Shown: piece by piece, positions 9,024 through 18,933 of the stretch | Numbering within the stretch: the stretch's first letter is position 1 | Layout: each line of letters begins with the position of its first letter | Assembly: GCA_900466605.1 (NCBI GenBank) | Contig: UBMU01000002.1 | Location: 372,001-436,000, forward strand | Length of the DNA: 64,000 nt | Direction: 5' to 3' | DNA from: Hyphomicrobiales bacterium | GTDB taxonomy: Bacteria; Pseudomonadota; Alphaproteobacteria; Rhizobiales; Rhizobiaceae | Made by a program: the position numbers and the translations under genes | Notes under the pieces: model-generated | What the model was told of the DNA's origin: nothing | Seen by the model: the letters and a program-made list of their open reading frames with translations, nothing else | The model's database searches: none

Positions 9024-11903
9024 ATGCCTCTCGTCCACGAAACCGATTACGGCACGCCGGCCTCGACCTCCGAAACCATGGTGACGCTCACTATCGACGG
9101 CAATCAAGTGACTGTGCCCGAAGGTACTTCTGTCATGCGTGCCTCAATGGATGCGGGCATCGAGATCCCGAAGCTCTGCGCCACCGACATGATGGATGCC
9201 TTCGGCTCCTGCCGGCTGTGTCTCGTTGAAATTCAGGGGAGGGCGGGTCTCCCCGCGTCGTGCACGACGCCGGTTGCTTCAGGCATGGTGGTCTCGACAC
9301 AGACGAACCGCCTGAAGGATGTTCGCAAGGGCGTGATGGAGCTCTACATCTCCGACCATCCGCTCGACTGTCTGACCTGCGCGGCCAACGGCGATTGCGA
9401 GTTGCAGGACATGGCAGGTGCCGTCGGCCTGCGCGACGTACGCTACGGCTATGAGGGCGACAACCACGTCAAGGCGCGCAACAACGGCGATCTCAATCTC
9501 AAGTGGGCTCCGAAGGATGAGTCCAACCCCTATTTCACCTTCGATCCAGCAAAATGCATCGTCTGCTCGCGTTGCGTGCGTGCCTGCGAGGAAGTGCAGG
9601 GCACGTTCGCGTTGACCATCGAAGGCCGTGGCTTCGATTCACGCGTTTCGGCCGGGATGCATGAGGACTTCGTATCGTCGGAGTGCGTTTCCTGCGGCGC
9701 CTGCGTTCAGGCCTGCCCGACGGCAACGCTGACGGAGAAGTCGGTGATCGAGATCGGTCAGCCGGAGCACTCTGTCGTTACCACTTGCGCCTATTGCGGC
9801 GTGGGCTGTTCCTTCAAGGCGGAAATGCGCGGCGAGGAACTGGTGCGCATGGTACCCTGGAAAGACGGGCAGGCGAACCGCGGGCATTCCTGCGTCAAGG
9901 GCCGCTTCGCCTACGGCTATTCCAGCCACAAGGACCGCATCCTCAATCCGATGATCCGTGAGAAGATCACCGATCCCTGGCGCGAAGTGAGCTGGGACGA
10001 GGCTTTCGCGCATGTGGCTTCGGAGTTCCGCCGTATCCAGTATCAGTATGGCCGCGATTCCGTCGGCGGCATCACGTCGTCTCGCTGCACCAACGAGGAA
10101 ACCTATCTGGTGCAGAAACTGGTACGCGCTGGCTTCCGCAACAACAACGTCGATACCTGCGCCCGCGTCTGCCATTCACCGACAGGCTACGGGCTCGGTC
10201 AGGCCTTCGGCACCTCGGCCGGCACGCAGAACTTCGACAGTGTCGAGCAGAGCGATGTCGTCGTCATCATCGGCGCCAACCCGACGGATGGACACCCGGT
10301 CTTCGCCTCGCGCCTGAAGAAGCGGCTGCGCCAGGGCGCCAAGCTCATTGTCATCGATCCGCGCCGCACCGATATCGTGCGCTCGCCACATATCGAGGCG
10401 TCCTACCATTTGCCACTGAAGCCCGGCACGAACGTCGCGATCCTGACGTCGCTGGCACATGTCATCGTGACAGAAGGGCTGTTCAACGAGGCCTTCATCC
10501 GCGAGCGTTGTGACTGGTCCGAGTTCGAGGATTGGGCAAGCTTCGTTGCCGAGCCGCATCACAGCCCCGAGGCGTCTGTGAAATTCACGGGCGTTCCGGC
10601 CGATCTGGTGAGGGGTGCCGCGCGTCTCTATGCCAAGGGCGGCAATGGCGCCATCTATTACGGACTCGGCGTGACCGAACATAGCCAGGGCTCGACCACT
10701 GTCATGGCGATCGCCAACCTTGCCATGGTCACCGGCAATATCGGCCGCCCCGGCGTCGGCGTGAACCCGCTGCGTGGGCAGAACAACGTGCAGGGCTCGT
10801 GCGACATGGGGTCCTTCCCGCATGAACTGCCCGGCTATCGCCACATCTCCGACGATCCGACGCGCGACATCTTCGAGAAGCTTTGGGGCGTCAAGATCAG
10901 CAATGAACCGGGTCTGCGCATTCCGAACATGCTGGATGCGGCGGTCGATGGAACATTCAAGGCGCTCTACGTCCAGGGTGAGGATATCCTGCAGTCCGAT
11001 CCCGATACCAAGCATGTCGCCGCCGGCCTTGCCGCCATGGAGTGTGTGGTCGTCCATGATCTCTTCCTGAACGAGACGGCGAACTACGCGCATGTCTTCT
11101 TGCCGGGCTCCAGCTTCCTTGAGAAAGACGGCACTTTCACCAATGCCGAGCGCCGCATCAACCGTGTCCGCAAGGTGATGAGCCCCCGCAACGGCTATGC
11201 CGATTGGGAAGTCACGCAGAAGATGGCGCAGGCCATGGGCCTCGGGTGGAATTACACGCATCCCTCCGAGATCATGGACGAGATCGCCGCGACGACGCCG
11301 AGCTTCGCGCTCGTCTCCTACGACTATCTCGACAAGATGGGCTCGGTGCAGTGGCCCTGCAATGAAGCGCATCCCGAGGGGTCGCCGATCATGCATGTCG
11401 ACGGTTTCGTCCGTGGCAAGGGCAAGTTCATCCGCACCGAATATGTTGCTACCGACGAGCGGACGGGACCGCGCTTCCCGTTGCTGCTGACGACCGGACG
11501 CATCCTCAGCCAGTACAATGTTGGCGCCCAGACGCGCCGTACCGAGAACGTCGTCTGGCACCCAGAGGACCGGTTGGAAATTCACGCGCACGACGCCGAG
11601 CAGCGTGGCATCCGTGAGGGCGACTGGGTGAAGCTGGTGAGCCGTTCGGGCGATACGACGCTGCGCGCGCTGATCACCGATCGCGTGGCTCCCGGCGTCG
11701 TCTATACGACCTTCCACCACCCGGATACGCAGGCGAACGTCATCACCACAGACTTTTCCGACTGGGCGACGAACTGCCCTGAATACAAGGTGACGGCGGT
11801 GCAGGTTTCGCCCTCGAACGGCCCGACCGACTGGCAGCGCGGCTATGACGAGCAGGCGCGCCAGAGTCGCCGGATCGTCAGCAAGCTGGAGCCCGCGGAA
11901 TAA
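9024..11903 (+). CDS. fdsA: NAD-dependent formate dehydrogenase subunit alpha (molybdenum subunit)
   Basis: A 959-residue catalytic subunit. The N-terminal NuoG-like part holds a plant-type [2Fe-2S] site (SCRLC), the HPLDCLTCAANGDC cluster site, and two ferredoxin-type sites (CIVCSRCVRAC, CVSCGACVQAC). The CAYCGVGC site opens the bis-MGD domain, and the probable Mo-ligand Cys lies in VDTCARVCHSPTG with the His that follows it, as in metal-dependent formate dehydrogenases. Cys rather than TGA/Sec is used. It oxidises formate to CO2 in the cytoplasm with FdsB/FdsG. The TAA stop overlaps the fdhD ATG by one base. Confidence 0.97.
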   Translation: MPLVHETDYGTPASTSETMVTLTIDGNQVTVPEGTSVMRASMDAGIEIPKLCATDMMDAFGSCRLCLVEIQGRAGLPASCTTPVASGMVVSTQTNRLKDVRKGVMELYISDHPLDCLTCAANGDCELQDMAGAVGLRDVRYGYEGDNHVKARNNGDLNLKWAPKDESNPYFTFDPAKCIVCSRCVRACEEVQGTFALTIEGRGFDSRVSAGMHEDFVSSECVSCGACVQACPTATLTEKSVIEIGQPEHSVVTTCAYCGVGCSFKAEMRGEELVRMVPWKDGQANRGHSCVKGRFAYGYSSHKDRILNPMIREKITDPWREVSWDEAFAHVASEFRRIQYQYGRDSVGGITSSRCTNEETYLVQKLVRAGFRNNNVDTCARVCHSPTGYGLGQAFGTSAGTQNFDSVEQSDVVVIIGANPTDGHPVFASRLKKRLRQGAKLIVIDPRRTDIVRSPHIEASYHLPLKPGTNVAILTSLAHVIVTEGLFNEAFIRERCDWSEFEDWASFVAEPHHSPEASVKFTGVPADLVRGAARLYAKGGNGAIYYGLGVTEHSQGSTTVMAIANLAMVTGNIGRPGVGVNPLRGQNNVQGSCDMGSFPHELPGYRHISDDPTRDIFEKLWGVKISNEPGLRIPNMLDAAVDGTFKALYVQGEDILQSDPDTKHVAAGLAAMECVVVHDLFLNETANYAHVFLPGSSFLEKDGTFTNAERRINRVRKVMSPRNGYADWEVTQKMAQAMGLGWNYTHPSEIMDEIAATTPSFALVSYDYLDKMGSVQWPCNEAHPEGSPIMHVDGFVRGKGKFIRTEYVATDERTGPRFPLLLTTGRILSQYNVGAQTRRTENVVWHPEDRLEIHAHDAEQRGIREGDWVKLVSRSGDTTLRALITDRVAPGVVYTTFHHPDTQANVITTDFSDWATNCPEYKVTAVQVSPSNGPTDWQRGYDEQARQSRRIVSKLEPAE

Positions 11904-12730
11904 TGACCGAGCGCCCGACCCGTATTGCCGTCAAGCGCACCGCCCGCAGCGGCGGTGTCGTGATGCCCGGCGAGCGGATCGTTCCAGAGGAGGTGCCGAT
12001 TGCGTTCTCTTATGGCGGCAGCACGCATGCTGTGATGATGGGAACGCCGGATGATCTGGAGGATTTTGCCGTCGGTTTCAGTCTCACCGAGGGGATCATT
12101 TCCGACATCGGGCATATCGCAGGCATCGAGATCGTCGAGGGTGAGAAAGGCATCGACGTGCAGATCGCTCTCGTCGACGAAGTTGCCGGCGCACTGACGG
12201 CGCGCCGCCGCAGCATGGCCGGACCGGTCGGCTGCGGGCTCTGCGGGATCGAGTCGATCGAACAGGCCGTTCGCAAGGTTCCGGATTTGGCTGCAGTGGC
12301 GCTCAATGTAACCTATCGGGACATCGTTGAAGCCGTTTCTCTGCTGAACGGCACCCAGCCGCTGCATCGCGAGACCCGGGCGGTGCATGGCGCCGGCTTC
12401 TATGTGTCGGGAAAAGGGTTGCTTGCGGTGCGCGAGGACGTCGGCCGTCATAATGCGCTAGACAAACTCTGCGGCGCGGTCATCAGCCGGCGGCGATCAG
12501 GAGCTGAGGGTATTGTTGCGGTTACAAGCCGCCTCTCCGTCGAAATGGTGCAGAAGGCGGCTATCCTCGGCAGCCCCGTGCTCGTTGCCATTTCGGCGCC
12601 CACTGCCCTTGCCATCCGTACGGCTGAGGAGGCCGGCATGACCCTCGTCGCCTTGGTGCGCGGCGAGGACTTCGAGATTTTCACGCATCCGCACCGAGTT
12701 CAGCCGGGAACCATTTCCGATGTCGCATGA
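11903..12730 (+). CDS. fdhD: Formate dehydrogenase accessory sulfurtransferase FdhD
   Basis: A 275-residue FdhD/FdsC protein, which transfers sulfur from a cysteine desulfurase to the molybdenum cofactor of formate dehydrogenase. The redox-active CGLCG motif is present (around residue 113), as are the GRHNALDK and SVEMVQKAA blocks of the family. It sits inside the fds operon, overlapping fdsA by one base and fdsD by 11 bases. Confidence 0.95.
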   Translation: MTERPTRIAVKRTARSGGVVMPGERIVPEEVPIAFSYGGSTHAVMMGTPDDLEDFAVGFSLTEGIISDIGHIAGIEIVEGEKGIDVQIALVDEVAGALTARRRSMAGPVGCGLCGIESIEQAVRKVPDLAAVALNVTYRDIVEAVSLLNGTQPLHRETRAVHGAGFYVSGKGLLAVREDVGRHNALDKLCGAVISRRRSGAEGIVAVTSRLSVEMVQKAAILGSPVLVAISAPTALAIRTAEEAGMTLVALVRGEDFEIFTHPHRVQPGTISDVA

Positions 12731-12965
12731 TACGCAGTCCAAGCTCATCTATATGGCCAACCAGATCGCTACTTTCTTCAAAAGCCAGCCGGAGAGTGAA
12801 GCGGCGCAGGGTGTTGCCACCCACATCAACAAATTCTGGGAGCCGCGCATGCGGCGTCAGCTATTCGAGATCATCGACCAAGGAGGCCATGGCCTCAGTC
12901 CGCTCGTCGCGCAGGCAGCGCCTTTGATCAAACGGCCGGAGACGGCAGCAACCGCGCCTCACTAA
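12720..12965 (+). CDS. fdsD: Formate dehydrogenase subunit delta
   Basis: An 81-residue small subunit with the delta-family pattern: KLIYMANQIATFFKSQPE, then HINKFWEPRMRRQL and a Gly/Leu-rich end. In related enzymes FdsD supports assembly or stability of the complex and does not bind cofactors. It is last in the operon and overlaps fdhD by 11 bases. Confidence 0.93.
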   Translation: MSHDTQSKLIYMANQIATFFKSQPESEAAQGVATHINKFWEPRMRRQLFEIIDQGGHGLSPLVAQAAPLIKRPETAATAPH

Positions 12966-12984
12966 GGCTCCGGAAGGCACAGAA

Positions 12985-13012
12985 AGCCGGCATCGGGTTG
13001 CCGATGCCGGCT
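12985..13012. terminator. Bidirectional terminator between fdsD and the chemoreceptor gene
   Basis: A perfect 12-bp stem (AGCCGGCATCGG / CCGATGCCGGCT) with a GTTG loop, in the 73-base gap between convergent genes. Short T-rich runs follow on both strands. Confidence 0.8.
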
Positions 13013-13038
13013 CTTTCGAGCGCAGTATTGCAAAGCCC

Positions 13039-14793
13039 CTAAAACTCTTCCCAATTCTCGGCTGCCACGGCGGCCGCGCCATGCGCTCTGGTAACGCGGG
13101 CGACAAGATGGCGCGCCGGAGAAGCGACCGGCTTTTGTGAGGTTCGCTGCGCGTATGTCTCTGCTAGGCGGAACTGTGTCAGCAACGTGCGAAGCGCCTC
13201 TGCCTCGCTAGCGAGCTTGTGGCTGGCGGCGGTGCTTTCCTCAACCATCGCCGCATTCTGTTGCGTCGCCTGGTCCATCGAATTGACTGCCTGGTTTATT
13301 TCCTTGAGGCCAGTTGCCTGTTCCTTTGAGCCCTCGACGATAGCCGCGACGTTTGCGTTGATGTCGCCGACCTGGACAACGATCGTTTCGAGCGCCTTGC
13401 CTGTTTCTCCGACAAGATTGACGCCGTTTCTTACGAGTTCGCTCGATGTCGTGATGAGGGACTTGATCTCCTTTGCCGCACTTGCAGAGCGTTGTGCGAG
13501 TTCGCGGACCTCCTGCGCGACGACAGCAAAGCCCTTGCCGGCTTCGCCTGCGCGGGCAGCCTCAACGCCTGCGTTGAGCGCCAGCAGGTTCGTCTGGAAG
13601 GCGATGTCATCGATCACCCCAATGATGTTGGTGATTTCGCGGGAGGATTGCTCAATCTGACCCATCGCGGATACCGCATTGCGGACGACGAGGCCAGATT
13701 GCTCGGCGCCCTGCTTCGTCTTGGCAACCAGTTTTCCCGCCTCGTCGGCCCGGTGGCTGGAGTCGTTGACCGTGGTGGTGATTTCCTCGAGAGCGGCGGC
13801 GGTTTCCTCAATCGATGAGGCCTGCTGTTCCGTGCGCTTCGAGAACGAATCTGCCGCAGAACCGATTTCGCGCGAGCCAGCGGCAATGGCATGAACGCTT
13901 TGGCCAATTGTCTTCACTGTCTCGGAAAGCTTGGCAACCGTCGCGTTGAAGTCGTGGCGGAGCTGTTCCATCGAGGGGACGAAGGGCGAGTTGACCGTCT
14001 TCGTCAAGTCGCCTTCCGACAGATGCCGCAGGGCTTCGCCGAGCTGGCTGATCGCGCTCATGCGCTGGGTCACGTCGGTCGCAAACTTCACGACCTTGTA
14101 AACCTTGCCGTTCGCGTCCTTGATCGGATTGTAGGCGGCCTGGATCCAGATTTCCTTTCCGCCCTTGCCGTAGCGCACGAATTCGTTGGAAATGAATTCG
14201 CCCTGGGCAAGTCGCCGCCAGAAGCTGGCATATTCCTCCGTCCTGGCGTGGGCCTGATCGCAGAACATGCTGTGGTGCTTGCCGGTAATTTCGGGGAGCG
14301 AATAGCCCATGGCATTGCAGAAGTTCTCGTTCGCCGCCAAAATTTCGCCGGTCGGCGTGAACTCGATGGCAGCTTGCGAGCGAGAAATTGCGTCGAGCTT
14401 GCCGGCATCTTCGACGGCTTTCCGCTTTACCTCTGTAATGTCTGCTGCGAACTTTACGACCTTGTAGGGTCTGCCGTGCTTGAACACAGGGTTGTAAGAC
14501 GCCTGGATCCAAATTTCGCGGGCGCCTTTGGCAACGCGTTTGTAAGCGCCTGCATCGTACTCGCCGCGGCCAAGCCGAGCCCAGAATTCGCGGTACTCTG
14601 TCGTTGTAGCATAGGCCGGATCACAGAACATGCTGTGGTGCTTGCCAACGATTTCTTCCAGGCTGTAGCCAACCGCCTTGCAGAAATTCTCGTTCGCCGT
14701 GAGCACATTGCCTTTCAGGTCGAACTCGATGATGGCTTGCGATTTCGAGATGGCATCAAGAATATGCCTAGAATCAGAAGAAAGACCGAACAT
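13039..14793 (-). CDS. Soluble methyl-accepting chemotaxis protein with two PAS domains
   Basis: A 584-residue chemoreceptor. Two closely similar PAS domains (about residues 10-125 and 132-245, each with GKHHSMFCD and a KEIWIQA or REIWIQA strand) are followed by a HAMP-like stretch (GDLTKTV) and a methyl-accepting signalling domain with the hairpin tip around VIDDIAFQTNLLALNAGVEA. There is no transmembrane segment, so it is cytoplasmic and probably senses redox state, oxygen or an internal ligand, like BdlA/Aer-type receptors. The C-terminus NWEEF matches the NWETF-type tether that binds CheR/CheB. cheW lies upstream on the same strand. Confidence 0.93.
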   Translation of the reverse strand: MFGLSSDSRHILDAISKSQAIIEFDLKGNVLTANENFCKAVGYSLEEIVGKHHSMFCDPAYATTTEYREFWARLGRGEYDAGAYKRVAKGAREIWIQASYNPVFKHGRPYKVVKFAADITEVKRKAVEDAGKLDAISRSQAAIEFTPTGEILAANENFCNAMGYSLPEITGKHHSMFCDQAHARTEEYASFWRRLAQGEFISNEFVRYGKGGKEIWIQAAYNPIKDANGKVYKVVKFATDVTQRMSAISQLGEALRHLSEGDLTKTVNSPFVPSMEQLRHDFNATVAKLSETVKTIGQSVHAIAAGSREIGSAADSFSKRTEQQASSIEETAAALEEITTTVNDSSHRADEAGKLVAKTKQGAEQSGLVVRNAVSAMGQIEQSSREITNIIGVIDDIAFQTNLLALNAGVEAARAGEAGKGFAVVAQEVRELAQRSASAAKEIKSLITTSSELVRNGVNLVGETGKALETIVVQVGDINANVAAIVEGSKEQATGLKEINQAVNSMDQATQQNAAMVEESTAASHKLASEAEALRTLLTQFRLAETYAQRTSQKPVASPARHLVARVTRAHGAAAVAAENWEEF

Positions 14794-15051
14794 TCCCCAC
14801 CCTCGTGCATGCAGGCGCCGATGCGGCGTCAGCCATTGAAGAAGCTCGCGGACACTGTCTGCCTGAAGGCGGCACGCGCAGGGGAAATATTTGCCCTGTT
14901 CTGCCTACCATAGATCGAAAATTGTCGGCGACCTCACAACCGATGATGAAGCTCCGAGGGTTAATGATTGGTATGTAAGGAATAGCGAATTTAATATTCG
15001 TTCTATAGTAGAAATCGTGATTGATTTCTTATCATGATTGTATCCATCAAC
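14794..15051. other. Leader region between cheW and the chemoreceptor gene
   Basis: With the terminator after it, this makes a stretch of about 300 bases without a gene. It is AT-rich in its right half and must hold the promoter of the minus-strand chemoreceptor. A small dyad CGAAT-TTAAT-ATTCG is seen at 14986-15000. No ORF with a credible start and no RNA gene is recognised. Confidence 0.5.
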
Positions 15052-15079
15052 AAAAAAGCCGCCCTGGAAGGCGGCTTTT
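15052..15079 (-). terminator. Terminator after cheW
   Basis: Stem GCCGCC / GGCGGC flanked by A6 on the left and T4 on the right, loop about 6 bases. Read on the minus strand it ends in six T, 22 bases after the cheW stop. Confidence 0.85.
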
Positions 15080-15101
15080 CTATTTCGGCAGGTGGCCGAT
15101 A

Positions 15102-15578
15102 TCAGGCGGCGAGATCGTCTGTCTCGCTTTCCTTGAACATCTTGGCGAGGTTCAGGAAGCAGATCATGCCGTTTTCGGAGGCGATAATGCCCTCGCAAAA
15201 AGCGCGGTCGAAGGATGCAGTGACTTCTGGGACCGGTTGGACCTGGCCGGATGAGATCGTCAGAATGTCCGACACGCGATCGACCAGCATTCCGATGACC
15301 ATATTGTGGACTTCAGCCACGACGATAGCGCTGCGTTCGGTCGCGACAGTGCTCTTCATGCCGAGCTTGAAGGCGAGGTCGATGATCGGGATCACCGAGC
15401 CGCGGAGGTTCATGACGCCGATGACGTCGGCCGGTGCATGTGGAATGGGGGTCGACGGCGCCCAGCCGCGGATTTCGCGGATCGTCGTCGTCTTAACGCA
15501 GAATTCCTGATCGTGCAGTCTGAAGGCAATGATCTCCAGCGTATCGCCGCTGAAGTTCGTAGAATTGATCGTAGCCAT
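15102..15578 (-). CDS. cheW: Chemotaxis coupling protein CheW
   Basis: A 158-residue CheW-domain protein linking chemoreceptors to the CheA kinase. Family blocks seen are EIIAFRLHDQEFCVKTTTIREI, GVMNLRGSVIPIIDLAFKLG and GMLVDRVSDILTI. The ATG at 15578 is chosen; a longer frame reaching 15635 adds 19 hydrophobic residues that the family lacks. It is transcribed ahead of the double-PAS receptor but separated from it by a terminator, so it is its own unit. The main che operon is not in the window. Confidence 0.93.
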   Translation of the reverse strand: MATINSTNFSGDTLEIIAFRLHDQEFCVKTTTIREIRGWAPSTPIPHAPADVIGVMNLRGSVIPIIDLAFKLGMKSTVATERSAIVVAEVHNMVIGMLVDRVSDILTISSGQVQPVPEVTASFDRAFCEGIIASENGMICFLNLAKMFKESETDDLAA

Positions 15579-15813
15579 TAGTGTTGTCCCAACCGTCAAA
15601 AGCCAGGGCAGAAGCAACCGCGCCACCATTGGCACGGATGGACTTTGCCTTCAAACCGCGCGTGTCTCCAAAGCAAAGACTATCGATACGGTTACTTCGG
15701 ACCTTAAAGGAAGAGTGTTGCCCAAATCTAAATTGAGGCAGCTGATTTTTGGCCAGGCGCAAGCTTCGTCGGCGGGCGAAAAAGGTCATGGCATCAAATC
15801 GGAATGCGTGCGC

Positions 15814-16602
15814 TCAAGGCCGACGCGACCTGCCCTCTCTTATCATTCGTGGGTCATCGAGCAGAATGGCATGTGGCGAAATGCCAAAGATCCTTTCAAG
15901 GCCGTGCGCATCAACTTGGCCGACCGCAAACGGGGGATATTCCGCGTTCGGAATCGAACGGGGTTGGCCAACCATGACGGCAAGGCGCATTCCCGCATCG
16001 CGAACCGCTGCCGATAGAGCCGGGGTAGCCGATCCCTGCCACAGCCTGAACCAGTCGGCTCCGGACGAACGCGCCGTACGGGCAGATGTTGGATCCTCGA
16101 GAAAGGCGAGGATCGCGATGTCTTTAGACAAGCAGCGGGCAGCATCGATTAGGGCAATGCTGCGCAATCCGATCAGCGTGCGTCGTGTCGCATCCGACTC
16201 CGCGACATTGGCGATGATCCGCGCAAGCTGTTTCTCGTCGCTCAACTTGATGTCCAGCAACACACCGAGGGTACCGGAAGCGACTAGAGCCTCCGGCAGC
16301 GTCATCACGCTCGGTAGCAACGCGCGCAATGTCGCAAGATCGAGCTCGGCGACGGTTCGAGCATCGCCGCAGAGCCGTTGTAGATCCGGGTCATGGACGC
16401 ACACAAGAACGCCGTCGCGCGTCAGCCGGATGTCGGTCTCGATCGCGTCCGCTCCGGCTGCAGCGGCGGCTCCGAACGCGGCGCGAGTATTTTCTGCGGC
16501 AAGTGCAGCGCCGCCGCGATGCGCTATCGCGAGCGGTCCGTGATCCAGGGCGTGTTTCCAGAAGTCGATGGCCATCGTTCGATCAGGCCCTGATTCTGCC
16601 AT
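15814..16602 (-). CDS. Glycerophosphodiester phosphodiesterase family protein
   Basis: A 262-residue GDPD TIM-barrel protein that hydrolyses glycerophosphodiesters to glycerol 3-phosphate and an alcohol. The catalytic signature is complete: IAHRGG, AAENTRAAF, ADAIETDIRLTRDGVLVCVHDPDL. No signal peptide is seen, so it is probably cytoplasmic. The upstream ATG at 16602 has AGGAA close to it; ATG 16575 would shorten it by 9 residues. It lies 55 bases downstream of ornithine aminotransferase on the same strand, though the functions are unrelated. Confidence 0.9.
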   Translation of the reverse strand: MAESGPDRTMAIDFWKHALDHGPLAIAHRGGAALAAENTRAAFGAAAAAGADAIETDIRLTRDGVLVCVHDPDLQRLCGDARTVAELDLATLRALLPSVMTLPEALVASGTLGVLLDIKLSDEKQLARIIANVAESDATRRTLIGLRSIALIDAARCLSKDIAILAFLEDPTSARTARSSGADWFRLWQGSATPALSAAVRDAGMRLAVMVGQPRSIPNAEYPPFAVGQVDAHGLERIFGISPHAILLDDPRMIREGRSRRP

Positions 16603-16657
16603 TTCCTACAATAGGTTTCGGATCGCCACAGGGCACGTCGCGGCTTAACGCTTGCGT

Positions 16658-17857
16658 CTAGGCAAGCGTCTTTTCGATCTGCTCGACTGCCCAGTCGACC
16701 TGGCTCTTGGTGATGACCAGCGGTGGGGCGAGGCGGATCGTATTCTCATGCGTGTCTTTGGCGAGCAGGCCGCGATCCTTGAGCGTGTAGCAATACTGGC
16801 GGGCGCCGCCGGCTTCCGGCACGAGCTCGACCGCCATCATCAGGCCGCGACCGCGCACGTCCTTGACGATATTCGAGCGGATGGAGCGCAACCCCTCAAG
16901 GAAATAGTCGCCCATGACGGCTGCGTTCTCGATCATGCCTTCCTCCGTCAGCACTCTCAATGCTGCCCGCGCGACAGCGCAAGCAAGCGGGTTGCCGCCA
17001 AAGGTCGACCCGTGCTGGCCGGGCTTCAAGACTCCGAGCACCTCGGAATTGGAGAGCACGGCCGAGACTGGATAGAAGCCGCCGGAAAGTGCCTTGCCGA
17101 TCAGCGTCACGTCGGCTTCGATCCCCTCATGTTCTTCCGCCAGTAGCTTGCCGGTGCGTCCGAGGCCGGTCTGGATTTCGTCGAGAATAAGCGTCACCTT
17201 GTTCTCGGTGCAGAGTTCGCGCACGCGCTTGAAGTAGCCGGGCTGTGGGATGATGACACCGGCCTCGCCCTGGATCGGCTCGATCAGCGCGCCGACGGTG
17301 TTCTCGTTAATGGCGGCGGTGAACGCGTCGGCGTCGCCGAACGGAACCGTGCGGAAGCCGGGCGTATAGGGGCCAAAGCCGGTACGTGCATCGGGGTCCG
17401 TCGAGAAGCTGACGATGCTCAGCGTGCGGCCATGGAAATTGTCTGCGCAGACGATGATCTCGGCCTTGCCTTCTGGCACGCCCTTTACCTCGTAGCCCCA
17501 CTTGCGCACCGCCTTGATGGCGGTTTCGACGGCTTCGGCGCCGGAGTTCATCGGCAGGATCTTGTGCGAGCCGGTCAGCGCCGCGAGTTCTTCGTAGAGA
17601 TGCGCGAGCTGGTCGTTGCGGAAGGCGCGCGAGGTCAGCGTCAGCTTGCCAGCCTGCTCAACCATCGCGGCGAGGATCTTCGGATGGCAATGTCCCTGGT
17701 TCACGGCCGAATAGGCCGACAGGCAGTCCAGATACCGCTTACCGTCCGTATCCCAGACATAGACGCCTTCGCCGCGGGTCAACACGACATCAAGCGGCTT
17801 GTAGTTGTGGGCGCCGAGACGCTGTTCAGTGTCGATCAGGTTCTTGGAGTTACTCAT
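16658..17857 (-). CDS. rocD: Ornithine aminotransferase
   Basis: A 399-residue class III PLP aminotransferase. The [12 protein letters not shown] motif holds the PLP-ring Asp, and [19 protein letters not shown] holds the Schiff-base Lys. The N-terminal [19 protein letters not shown] and the [12 protein letters not shown] block are typical of ornithine--oxo-acid transaminase, giving glutamate 5-semialdehyde. It starts 11 bases after the arginase gene, forming the second step of an arginine-degradation pair. Confidence 0.94.
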   Translation of the reverse strand: MSNSKNLIDTEQRLGAHNYKPLDVVLTRGEGVYVWDTDGKRYLDCLSAYSAVNQGHCHPKILAAMVEQAGKLTLTSRAFRNDQLAHLYEELAALTGSHKILPMNSGAEAVETAIKAVRKWGYEVKGVPEGKAEIIVCADNFHGRTLSIVSFSTDPDARTGFGPYTPGFRTVPFGDADAFTAAINENTVGALIEPIQGEAGVIIPQPGYFKRVRELCTENKVTLILDEIQTGLGRTGKLLAEEHEGIEADVTLIGKALSGGFYPVSAVLSNSEVLGVLKPGQHGSTFGGNPLACAVARAALRVLTEEGMIENAAVMGDYFLEGLRSIRSNIVKDVRGRGLMMAVELVPEAGGARQYCYTLKDRGLLAKDTHENTIRLAPPLVITKSQVDWAVEQIEKTLA

Positions 17858-17868
17858 GTCTGTTCTCC

Positions 17869-18804
17869 TCAGGCAGCGCGGGTCGGACGGTCGAAGATGC
17901 GGCGGCCGAAGAGGCTTGCCGTCAGCTCCACGAGAATCCGGGCGCTTTTGCCGCGATCGTCGAGAAAGGGGTTCAACTCTACGAGATCGAGCGAGGAGAC
18001 AAGGCCGCTGTCACAGAGCATTTCCATGATGAGATGGGCCTCACGGAAGGTCGCGCCGCCGGGCACCGTCGTGCCGACGCCGGGTGCTATCTCGGGATCG
18101 AGGAAATCGACGTCAAGGCTGACATGCAGCAGGCCGTTCGCATCGGACACAACGCCCAGGATCTGGCGGATCGTCGTGGCAACGCCCTGTTCGTCGAGCC
18201 AGCGCATGTCGAAGACATTGACGCCATGCTCCTTGATGAGCTCCCGTTCAGGCGCGTCAACCGATCGGATTCCGACCTGGAAGACGTTGCGAGGATCGAC
18301 GAGCGGGCGATTCTTTGGCAGGATTTCCGCAAGTTCGGCCTGGCCGCAAAAATAAGCGACCGGCATACCGTGGATGTTGCCGGAGGGCGAGGTGGCAGGC
18401 GTGTTGAAATCGGAATGGGCGTCGAGCCACAGGACAAAAAGTGGGCGGCTCTGTTGGGCTGCGTAGCGCGCCATTCCAGATACGGTGCCCATTGACAGAC
18501 TATGATCGCCGCCAAGGATCAGCGGAAATCGACCGGCCGCCGCTGCCTCATAGACACCAGCTTCGAGCGCGCGAGTAAATGCGCCTATGATCCGCAGATT
18601 GTGGGCCTTCGGGTGGTTCGGGAGATCGCGCGCCGGAACGACATTCACGTCGCCCGCATCGACCACATCATAGCCAAGATCGACCAGCGTTTGGTCAACG
18701 CCTGCGATGCGCAGCGCTGCCGGACCCATGGCGGCGCCTCTGCGTCCCGAACCCTCTTCCAGCGGCGCTCCGATGAGCGTGACCGATCTTGCCTGTGGCT
18801 GCAT
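17869..18804 (-). CDS. rocF: Arginase
   Basis: A 311-residue ureohydrolase that splits arginine into ornithine and urea. The manganese motifs are all visible: [17 protein letters not shown] and [24 protein letters not shown] at the N-terminus fits arginase rather than agmatinase. Start ATG 18804 has GGAGAAAA upstream; a frame extending to 18861 adds 19 residues lacking a ribosome-binding site. It is followed by rocD and faces an Lrp-type regulator gene across a 129-base divergent region. Confidence 0.94.
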   Translation of the reverse strand: MQPQARSVTLIGAPLEEGSGRRGAAMGPAALRIAGVDQTLVDLGYDVVDAGDVNVVPARDLPNHPKAHNLRIIGAFTRALEAGVYEAAAAGRFPLILGGDHSLSMGTVSGMARYAAQQSRPLFVLWLDAHSDFNTPATSPSGNIHGMPVAYFCGQAELAEILPKNRPLVDPRNVFQVGIRSVDAPERELIKEHGVNVFDMRWLDEQGVATTIRQILGVVSDANGLLHVSLDVDFLDPEIAPGVGTTVPGGATFREAHLIMEMLCDSGLVSSLDLVELNPFLDDRGKSARILVELTASLFGRRIFDRPTRAA

Positions 18805-18933
18805 GCGTTTTCTCCAGCTCGCGTTTTCGGAAGGCATATTGAAATATCGGCGCGACGACAAATAGATGAAAAAGTGCCGATAATGCGCTATGATTGATCA
18901 GTTTGATAAGTACGTTTTGACAAAGTGACGGCC

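Noticed and set aside
10176..11720. 514-codon minus-strand frame within fdsA
   Set aside because: Shadow of fdsA codon bias; no ribosome-binding site or recognisable domain.
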